From Phycisphaerae bacterium (GTDB lineage Bacteria; Planctomycetota; Phycisphaerae; Sedimentisphaerales; UBA12454): 64,000 bases of DNA. Made by a program: the position numbers and the translations under genes. The notes below the pieces were generated by a model, which saw only the letters and a program-made list of their open reading frames with translations, was not told the origin of the DNA and did not search any database. Where the stretch lies: the NCBI GenBank assembly GCA_041652575.1, contig JBAZHC010000013.1:1-64000 (forward strand), read 5' to 3'. Below, piece after piece: positions 53,275-60,108 of the stretch (positions within the stretch are counted from its first letter, which is position 1; each line of letters starts with the position of its first letter).

Positions 53275-54585
53275 TTACTGCCTTTCCATTCTTTTCTCTT
53301 TTAAATCGAGATATTCCCGCCATTTGATTTCAATTCTTTTTTGTACTTCGTCAAGGGCCTGCTGTGGAGTTTTTTTCTGCAGCCAGACCGACTGAAATGC
53401 ATTGTCAATTTCACGGGCATATTCTGCCCATATCGGAATCCGCGGCACGGAATGGACATTGGGCGACTGACTCAATCTTATAAATAACCTGATTTCCTTA
53501 TTCGGATGCTGTGAATAATCCATTTCATTGGCGATTTTCAGCGGCACAAATTTATTTTGTTTCAATGCCAGATATTCCAGGTTTTCCGGCCTCTGTATAA
53601 AACCTATAAACTTAGCCGCCTCTTTTTTGTGTTTTGCCCCTTTCGGCACAACCAATACGTTGCATTCAGCCATTGTAACATCTTTGAATTTCCCGCCTGA
53701 CGAGGGAAACGCTGCCGCTGACCAGTTCATTTGCGGTGCTAATTTTTCTATGAATCTGCTCATCCATATTCCCTGCAAAACCATTGCCAGCTTGCTCGAC
53801 ATAAAGCGATCGTCCGACCACGAAAACGCGCCGAATCCGCTCGTAAAGTTCTGCAAAGCCCTTGCGCCGTATGTTTGCGCATAAGATTGTATCCATTTAA
53901 ATGCTACTACATTTTCCGGACGGTTGGCTGTTATGTTTTTACCGTCATACCAGTTCCCGCCAAACCACCAGACCCAGGCATAATTCCACCAGCCGGGCTG
54001 TGTGGGCACAAAGCCGAGCATTTCATAACTATCGCCGCTTTTTCTGACGGTAAGTTTTTTAGCGAGGTCGTCTAATTGCTCCAGTGTTTGCGGCGGGGCG
54101 TTCGGGTCAAGGCCTGTGCGTTTTAAAATGTCTCTGTTCCAGTGCAGTGCGATTGTCGTGGCCGCTATCGGCAGACCATATAATTTATTTTCATACTGGC
54201 ACTGTTTCCAGTAAATATCAATATAGTCCTGTTGCCTGGCATTGATGACGGACAGAAGATTGTCGAGGGGTTCGATAGCATTTTTGTCCGCAAACTGCGG
54301 AATACTCGAATTCTGCAGGTTTGCCAAATCCGGCGGATCGTTACCGGCGATTGCTATCAGCAGCTTGCGTTCTATTTCACTTACGCTCAAAAGATTAACG
54401 TATATCTGGTCCTGAGAATTGTTGAACTTATCCACAAGGTTTTTTATTGCCTCAAGTTCAAAACCTGTCCACATTTCCCAGTAGTCGACAACGACTCTGC
54501 CCATAGCCGGGTCAGGGGTTGATTTTGAACACCCATCTGCGGCCAGAGGCAGAAATATCAACGCTATAACCAAAAAATATCTCAT
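53275..54585 (-). CDS. Sugar-binding lipoprotein of the ABC importer
   Basis: This 436-residue CUT1 binding protein has a lipoprotein signal (MRYFLVIALIFLPLAADGC, lipid-modified Cys19) and the family opening VVVDYWEMWTGFELEAIKNLVDKFNNS. Middle blocks such as YGLPIAATTIALHWNRDILKRTGLDPNAPPQTLEQLDDLAKKL are shared with MalE/UgpB-like proteins. The C-terminus has a 25-residue charged helix. It leads the importer operon and its promoter carries a LacI-type operator. The exact ligand cannot be read, but beta-glucan oligosaccharides fit the surroundings. Confidence 0.93.
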   Translation of the reverse strand: MRYFLVIALIFLPLAADGCSKSTPDPAMGRVVVDYWEMWTGFELEAIKNLVDKFNNSQDQIYVNLLSVSEIERKLLIAIAGNDPPDLANLQNSSIPQFADKNAIEPLDNLLSVINARQQDYIDIYWKQCQYENKLYGLPIAATTIALHWNRDILKRTGLDPNAPPQTLEQLDDLAKKLTVRKSGDSYEMLGFVPTQPGWWNYAWVWWFGGNWYDGKNITANRPENVVAFKWIQSYAQTYGARALQNFTSGFGAFSWSDDRFMSSKLAMVLQGIWMSRFIEKLAPQMNWSAAAFPSSGGKFKDVTMAECNVLVVPKGAKHKKEAAKFIGFIQRPENLEYLALKQNKFVPLKIANEMDYSQHPNKEIRLFIRLSQSPNVHSVPRIPIWAEYAREIDNAFQSVWLQKKTPQQALDEVQKRIEIKWREYLDLKEKRMERQ

Positions 54586-54727
54586 AAATATCCGATTTTG
54601 CGCCAGACACTTGTTTTTTGAATAAGAGTTATAATGCTTTTATCGGTCAATCGCATTAAATAAAAAGGATTCCAGGCATTACGTTTTTTAATCTAAATTG
54701 CCATCCTTGTATTTGCAGATATATCGA

Positions 54728-54772
54728 TAGCAACCGATTGCTAATAGTAAAATAAACCGTTCAACCTGTCAA
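54728..54772 (-). promoter_or_regulatory. Promoter and LacI-type operator of the sugar importer
   Basis: Minus strand: TTGACA (54772-54767), exactly 17 bp, TACTAT (54749-54744), then the palindrome TAGCAACCGATTGCTA (54728-54743 on plus), one mismatch from perfect symmetry, directly abutting the -10. The leader to the ATG is about 150 bases. Together with the divergent promoter at 54947 this accounts for most of the gene-free stretch 54586-55091; I see no small gene there. Confidence 0.82.
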
Positions 54773-54946
54773 GTTTTTAGCGTTTTTTTATTTTTTGGGG
54801 TTAAAAATCTAATTATTTTCCGGATATTCTACGAAAATTATAGGGCTTATCTGGTTGCAAATACATAATTTACGAAAAATGATATATTGCATCTGGTATG
54901 CATTCAAATGCCGATTGAAAAAAACTGATATTTTTACTAAAAGAGC

Positions 54947-54997
54947 TTGACAATAAAATTTTAAAAAGGTAATATATTCTATAGCAACCGGTTGTTA
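54947..54997 (+). promoter_or_regulatory. Promoter and LacI-type operator of the PEP-CTERM gene
   Basis: TTGACA (54947-54952), 17-bp spacer, TAATAT (54970-54975), then TAGCAACCGGTTGTTA (54982-54997), one mismatch from the perfect palindrome, over the predicted RNA start. The AAGAGCTTGACA around the -35 is repeated at the tRNA-Asp promoter. Confidence 0.85.
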
Positions 54998-55091
54998 GTG
55001 CTTAAATATGAATAAGAAGGAACGTGAAAGCCTTTTCGCTGAACTGTAAGGCTTATTTAATATGAGAATATTTATTTTGGAGGAAGTTAAA

Positions 55092-55685
55092 ATGAGAAGA
55101 AGCAAAATAGTTATTATGTTGTTGGCTGTATGTGCGATGGCCGGCATCGCCAGCGCCAACCTGTTGTCGAACGGGAATTTCAATGACCCGGATTCAACGG
55201 CAGCACCGACAGATTGGAATATCTGGACTTATGGTGGCGGCTGGGCTAACCACCAAAATACCAATATACCTTTCGACGGCAGTTATTTCATGGCTGTCGG
55301 CGGGTCCAGTGATGCCGGTGCCGGGTTGTATCAGATAGTGGCCGGAACAGAGGGTGTGGAGTATACCCTTACTGTTGAGGCCGGTGCTCAGGCATGGTGG
55401 AAACCTCTTGGCGAAATGAAGATGTTTTTCCTGGATTCTTCAGATGCCGAGATATCCAGCGTGATTGCAGTTACGGCTGATCCACCGGGATACGATATTC
55501 AAGTGGATTGGCATAGTGTCTCACTAACAGCAATTGCTCCTGTCGGCACAACCCAGGTAAAGGTTGAACTTGCTTGCGCAAGTGGACAGGGAACTGTATG
55601 GTTTGACAATGCTGTACTTGTTCCAGAGCCGGCAACATTGGTAATTCTGGGACTTGGCGGATTATTGCTCCGTCGTAAAAAATAG
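55092..55685 (+). CDS. PEP-CTERM protein with a carbohydrate-binding-like module
   Basis: The 197-residue protein has a signal peptide (1-22, ending GIASA) and one beta-sandwich-like module (LLSNGNFNDPDSTAAPTDW, GGGWANHQ, YQIVAGTEGVEYTLTVEAG) related in pattern to the N-terminal module of the two secreted GH30s and of the 651-residue protein downstream. It ends in the sorting tail VPEPATLVILGLGGLLLRRKK, read by an exosortase. No exosortase is in the window. GGAGGAAG lies before ATG 55092. It is the first gene behind an operator-controlled promoter, so it is probably a small surface protein that binds the same glycan. Confidence 0.85.
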   Translation: MRRSKIVIMLLAVCAMAGIASANLLSNGNFNDPDSTAAPTDWNIWTYGGGWANHQNTNIPFDGSYFMAVGGSSDAGAGLYQIVAGTEGVEYTLTVEAGAQAWWKPLGEMKMFFLDSSDAEISSVIAVTADPPGYDIQVDWHSVSLTAIAPVGTTQVKVELACASGQGTVWFDNAVLVPEPATLVILGLGGLLLRRKK

Positions 55686-55708
55686 TTTTACTTGTTAATC
55701 GATTTGCT

Positions 55709-55745
55709 CTGCCGCTGTTAATCAACGGCGGCAGGGCTGTTTTAA
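55709..55745 (+). terminator. Hairpin after the PEP-CTERM gene
   Basis: CTGCCGC (55709-55715) and GCGGCAG (55728-55734) form a stem that extends inward through GTT/AAC. GGCTGTTTTAAAA follows. It would let only part of the transcript continue into the pseudopilin gene. Confidence 0.6.
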
Positions 55746-55809
55746 AACGTTATAACGGTTTTATTGTTTTCTGTATACGAACCGTAGCCAAATATGCAGG
55801 AGTCTGAGA

Positions 55810-56658
55810 ATGCTGAAAAAGAAAGCATTTACGCTTGTTGAGTTGTTGGTGGTGATTTCAATCATAGCTCTTTTGCTCGCGGTTCTTATGCCAAGTCTCA
55901 GCAAGGCACGTAAGCAGGGCCAGCGAACCGTATGCCTTACTCGCCTCAAGACGTTGCAGCTTTCCAATAACGTTTATGCAAATGAAAATGATGGTCTGTA
56001 TGTGCCGCTCTTAACTACTTCATCGGCTACGGGTCCGGTATCGCAAAATCAGGTTAATCCTTACACATGGGTAGCTAATCTTGAATTCAGGAAAATCACC
56101 GGTGTAAAGGGCAAGGAAAACTCAAGTGTAACTTATAACAACAGTATTGTTCTTCCGGATGAATTTTTCTGCCCAAGCGACGAGATTGCAAAGAAGCATC
56201 TCAAATCGGATAAAAATGTGCTGGTAAGTTACGGCTATAATTCAGAAGACTGGTGGGGGATGAAGGCAAATCCTCAAAATTCTTTTCCTGTGTCGATACC
56301 GAAAGGAACCAGCTATGGTTACCGGCAGACGCAGATAAAGGCCGCATCGCAAACGCTTATCTTTGTCGACTCGATCGACTGGTGGGTAATATGGATTGGT
56401 GCAAATTACAGCCAGGCCTGGGATAGGATTGGTCAGAGACAGCGGGAGGTTTACGCCAATCCCGGCAGCTATGGTATTACCGGGGCCGTGAGTACTGTCG
56501 GGCCTGTGATTTTTCGCCATGACGAAGGTGCCAATGTTGCTTTCTACGACGGGCATAGTAAATACCTAAAGAAAAATGTAATGTTCATAAATGGTAATCC
56601 TGGAACACCAATGCGGGCCTGGTGGGATGCGACAGGTATGTGGATTAATAAACAGTAA
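55810..56658 (+). CDS. Pseudopilin-like protein of the glucan locus
   Basis: The 282-residue protein has a very short basic leader (MLKKKA) and then FTLVELLVVISIIALLLAVLMPSLSKARK, the prepilin cleavage site and assembly helix, nearly identical to that of the Pho-controlled protein at 33.5 kb. The globular part differs and ends VAFYDGHSKYLKKN, the family's DGH motif. AGGAG lies 8 bases before the ATG. It stands between two secreted modular proteins, behind the operator-controlled promoter at 54.9 kb. Confidence 0.87.
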   Translation: MLKKKAFTLVELLVVISIIALLLAVLMPSLSKARKQGQRTVCLTRLKTLQLSNNVYANENDGLYVPLLTTSSATGPVSQNQVNPYTWVANLEFRKITGVKGKENSSVTYNNSIVLPDEFFCPSDEIAKKHLKSDKNVLVSYGYNSEDWWGMKANPQNSFPVSIPKGTSYGYRQTQIKAASQTLIFVDSIDWWVIWIGANYSQAWDRIGQRQREVYANPGSYGITGAVSTVGPVIFRHDEGANVAFYDGHSKYLKKNVMFINGNPGTPMRAWWDATGMWINKQ

Positions 56659-56749
56659 GCAATCGAATTAGCTCAAGCAGTTATAATCATATTATTCGGG
56701 ATTAGATTGAAAACGTATAGATATTTTTTTAATTAGGAGGAACTTAATT

Positions 56750-58705
56750 ATGAAGATAGTATTTTTATGTGTACTTGCCGTAGCCTGCGGGTTTTTGGCC
56801 GTATCGGCCCAGGCGGAACTGTTGGTCAATCCCGGTTTCGAACTCGGCGGAACTCCGCCGCCTGCCGCATGGCAGGAAGGGTGGGTGCCTGATAATTGGT
56901 TTAAGTGGGGCGTAGGAGGCTGGGCCAGTTGGAAAAGTGAATCGCGGCAATCGATACCATATACACCTCACACCGGGGATAAGTTCTTTGCCGTAGGTGC
57001 GTGGACTAGCGGCGAGCATCAAAATATCGGTCAGGTCATAAAGGTCTATCCTAGTGAGGTATTTACTTTCAGTGTATGGGCAAGCACGGAGAACTTTGGT
57101 ACACCTTATGGGTATTTTCTTGTACAATGGTTTGATTCTGGCGGTGTTCAAATCGGAAGCGATGAGTTTGGGGGGTTGATGAGCGGCGTTCAGGTTGCGA
57201 CATATACTCAGTACAGCTATACAACATCAGCGGCGCCGGCAGGTGCAGTAACGGCGAATTTCCAGATAGAAGGTGATTCACAGGGAACGGTTATGGTCGA
57301 TGATGCGTCGGTTAAACTGCGATATGCGGCCAATGATCCGATTCCTGATAATAATACATCTGTTCCACCGTCCACCTCGCAACTTCAATGGACAAGACCT
57401 GCCCCGCGTACGGCCGGTCCTGTTACTGTGGATGTATGGTTCGGTACGAGTATTGGTGGGATGACAAAGGTCGTCGATAACCAGGCGGTAGATTCCTGGA
57501 CTATTACACCGGCGCTGTCAGCTTCGGCTTATTACTGGCGTGTTGACTGCCGCGACGACTCGATAGTAACAACCGGCCGTCAGTGGCAGTTCTTTACTAA
57601 TACCGCTCCTGTTGTAGATGCAGGCCCGAAACAGAATATCTGGCTGGCATCAGGTTCTGCAATTGCTGTAATGAATGCTGCGGTGACCGATGATAATCTG
57701 CCCAACCCGCCGGCCACAGTGACGTATCTGTGGACAGTGGACAGCGGTCCGGGAACTGTGGTATTTTCACCGTCTGACACGGTTAAAGACCCGAATGCGA
57801 CATTTACGACAGCCGGCGATTATGTCCTGAGACTTACGGCAAATGACAGCCAATTTAACGGCAGCGATACTGTGATAGTTCGTGTGTTTGCTGCCGGTGA
57901 TACCGGTTTGATAGCTGAATACAGGTTGAACGAAACCAGCGGCACCAAGGCAGCCGACAGTGTCGGCGGACACGATGCCAACCTCTTTGGCGGTCCGACA
58001 TGGCTGCCGACAGGCGGTAAGGTAGATGGTGCATTGCAATTGGTCAGCAGTTCCAGTCAGTATACTAACTGCGGCGGAGGCTTCGTTGGCGATCACAATA
58101 TTTCGCCGACATGGGCCGATCTCAGGGACGAGATTACGCTTTCTGCGTGGATAAAATTGCCGGTAGTAGGATGGCCAAGCGGAAATAATCCCTGGACGGC
58201 TATTGTCACCAAGGGCGATACGTCATGGCGGTTGACGCGGAATGCCAACAGCAACACCGTTTACTTCTACTGTAACGGCCTGCAGGAGTTTGGCCGTGAA
58301 GTGATTGGAGTCGTCGATGTTGCGGATAATCAGTGGCACTTTATTGCAGGAACGTATGACGGTGCGACGATAGCTCTGTATGTTGACGGTATTCTTCAAA
58401 ACTCTTATCCGTCTTCAGGTCAAATAGCTTTTAATAATTATGATGTTTACATCGGCAATAATGATGAGAGCGTCGATAATCGCTTCTTCTCCGGCGTTAT
58501 CGACCAGGTCAGGATACACAATGTCGGTTTGCCGCAAGCCAAGATACGTGAGCAGTATGTTGCGGATGGTGGAACCACGATTTGTCCGGAGTACCTGGCC
58601 GGCGATATTAATAATGACTGTTATATAGATTTTAAGGATGTCGCAGTGCTTGCCGAAAATTGGCTCAAGTGCAATGACATAACAAAACCGGGGCAATGCC
58701 AATAG
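56750..58705 (+). CDS. Large secreted modular protein: binding module, PKD-like, LamG, dockerin
   Basis: This 651-residue protein has a signal peptide (1-23) and a module like that of the GH30s (24-190: LLVNPGFELGG, GGWASWKSE, HQNIGQVIKVYPSEVFTFSVWASTENFGTPYGYF). An Ig/FnIII-like stretch (200-285) and a PKD-like domain (about 288-380: VDAGPKQNIWLASGSA, GDYVLRLTANDSQFNGSDTVIVRV) follow. Next is a LamG/concanavalin-like domain (about 385-610: LIAEYRLNETSGTKAADSVGGHDA, FIAGTYDGATIALYVDGILQ) and a single dockerin-like repeat (GDINNDCYIDFKDVAVLAENWL). No catalytic motif is seen, so it is most likely a non-enzymatic glycan-binding or scaffold protein. AGGAGG lies about 10 bases before the ATG. Confidence 0.85.
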   Translation: MKIVFLCVLAVACGFLAVSAQAELLVNPGFELGGTPPPAAWQEGWVPDNWFKWGVGGWASWKSESRQSIPYTPHTGDKFFAVGAWTSGEHQNIGQVIKVYPSEVFTFSVWASTENFGTPYGYFLVQWFDSGGVQIGSDEFGGLMSGVQVATYTQYSYTTSAAPAGAVTANFQIEGDSQGTVMVDDASVKLRYAANDPIPDNNTSVPPSTSQLQWTRPAPRTAGPVTVDVWFGTSIGGMTKVVDNQAVDSWTITPALSASAYYWRVDCRDDSIVTTGRQWQFFTNTAPVVDAGPKQNIWLASGSAIAVMNAAVTDDNLPNPPATVTYLWTVDSGPGTVVFSPSDTVKDPNATFTTAGDYVLRLTANDSQFNGSDTVIVRVFAAGDTGLIAEYRLNETSGTKAADSVGGHDANLFGGPTWLPTGGKVDGALQLVSSSSQYTNCGGGFVGDHNISPTWADLRDEITLSAWIKLPVVGWPSGNNPWTAIVTKGDTSWRLTRNANSNTVYFYCNGLQEFGREVIGVVDVADNQWHFIAGTYDGATIALYVDGILQNSYPSSGQIAFNNYDVYIGNNDESVDNRFFSGVIDQVRIHNVGLPQAKIREQYVADGGTTICPEYLAGDINNDCYIDFKDVAVLAENWLKCNDITKPGQCQ

Positions 58706-58746
58706 GTTATTGCTGCTTGTTGTTACGTTTTTAATAATTCGACTGT

Positions 58747-58778
58747 GGGCATCCGGCACGAGCTGGATGCCCTTTTAT
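58747..58778 (+). terminator. Rho-independent terminator before the LacI gene
   Basis: GGGCATCC (58747-58754) and GGATGCCC (58765-58772) form a perfect 8-bp stem with a 10-base loop, followed by TTTTATAA. It ends the PEP-CTERM/pseudopilin/modular-protein unit. Confidence 0.88.
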
Positions 58779-58884
58779 AAACAGGAATAGGATATAGTAA
58801 GCTGCCGCAGGGGCGGTAGGGAGGTGTTTTGAGCAAAAAAAAGGTTGAGATTCGGATTTTAATGGATTATACAGGAGGGGGTAT

Positions 58885-59973
58885 ATGGTACTTTTAAAGT
58901 CGGAATCTATACCTATGGGTCGCAAAAAGGTAAATTTATGTGATGTTGCCAGGATTGTCGGGGCAAGCAAGTCCACCGTCAGCAGGGTGCTGAACAACAA
59001 ACTTGGTAATGGTTTTAGCGTTACTGACAGCGTAAAACAGCGTATTCTCGATGTTTCAAAGCAGTTGGGTTATCGTCCGAACCTTATCGCCCAGAGTCTG
59101 TCGAATCAGCAAAGAATAATGATTCACATTCTTGGCGGAAGTCACGCTCTGCACGACCTCGGCGATATTTATCAAACTGCTGTAAATGAGATAGTTTCTA
59201 TAATAGACGACGGTCTTAAATACGGCAATATCACGGTTGATATGTCCTCTCACCATTCAAACGAGAGCGAACTTCCTCCCTGGCATATAAACGCAGCGGT
59301 AATTCTTGCCCGCTGTAACCCCGTCACGGTTGAGGAGCTGGAGCAGGCAAATATTCCTTATGTTGTGATTAATGGTCCTGCCGGCACAAAGGGGTCTGTG
59401 GTTGTTCCTGATGACGTTAATGGAATGAAATTGGCGGTAAAACATCTTGTGGAACTCGGGCATAAAAGGATAGCTTATGCCGGACCACAGGCGGCGTTTT
59501 TGAAAGGACACAGCAGTGTATATGACAGGCATCAGACATATTTGGCCGAGATGAAAGAGTTCGGTTTAATACCGATGCCGGGTCATGAAAAACTGCTGTC
59601 AACAGTGAAAACATATAAAAATTTATATGAATCCGCGGTCAAATACATAGAAACGCTGGTCGTACAGAATAAAACAACGGCAATAATTGTATATGGCCAT
59701 ATGGAAGCTATAAATCTGATGCATGCGGCACAATCCCTGGGTATTTCCGTTCCGGAACAGTTGAGCCTGATATGTTTTTGCGACCAGCATTCATGCGATA
59801 TTATGAGTCCGTCTATGACGTTCATAGATTTGATGTCCAAGGAAATGGGACAGGCTGTTGCCGAACTGTTAATCAGGCAGTTGAATCAGTCGAAAAAGGT
59901 CAAGCCGGAAATCATTAAACTGCCTGAACAGTTGATTATAAGAAATACCACATCAGTCGCACCCAAAGATTAG
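58885..59973 (+). CDS. LacI-family transcriptional regulator of the glucan locus
   Basis: The 362-residue regulator has a helix-turn-helix and hinge helix at about 15-65 (NLCDVARIVGASKSTVSRVLNNK, then QLGYRPNLIAQSLSNQQ), followed by a periplasmic-binding-like effector domain (VPDDVNGMKLAVKHLVELGHKRIAYAG). The recognition helix with SKSTVSRVLN and the ACCGGT-type centre of the four palindromes in this window are what LacI/CcpA-type proteins bind. AGGAGGGGG lies before the ATG; an internal ATG ten codons later is possible. I found no operator copy in front of its own gene, so it may not be autoregulated. Confidence 0.92.
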   Translation: MVLLKSESIPMGRKKVNLCDVARIVGASKSTVSRVLNNKLGNGFSVTDSVKQRILDVSKQLGYRPNLIAQSLSNQQRIMIHILGGSHALHDLGDIYQTAVNEIVSIIDDGLKYGNITVDMSSHHSNESELPPWHINAAVILARCNPVTVEELEQANIPYVVINGPAGTKGSVVVPDDVNGMKLAVKHLVELGHKRIAYAGPQAAFLKGHSSVYDRHQTYLAEMKEFGLIPMPGHEKLLSTVKTYKNLYESAVKYIETLVVQNKTTAIIVYGHMEAINLMHAAQSLGISVPEQLSLICFCDQHSCDIMSPSMTFIDLMSKEMGQAVAELLIRQLNQSKKVKPEIIKLPEQLIIRNTTSVAPKD

Positions 59974-60108
59974 TTTGTCCGGCTATGGCGGGATTTGGGG
60001 TATTTGCGGCGAATTCATAAAAAACAATAATGTAAAATAATGACAGGCTGCTTATCTCGGTAAAAAAGCATTTGTTGTTAAAGACAATACCAATCAGGAG
60101 AAATAAAG

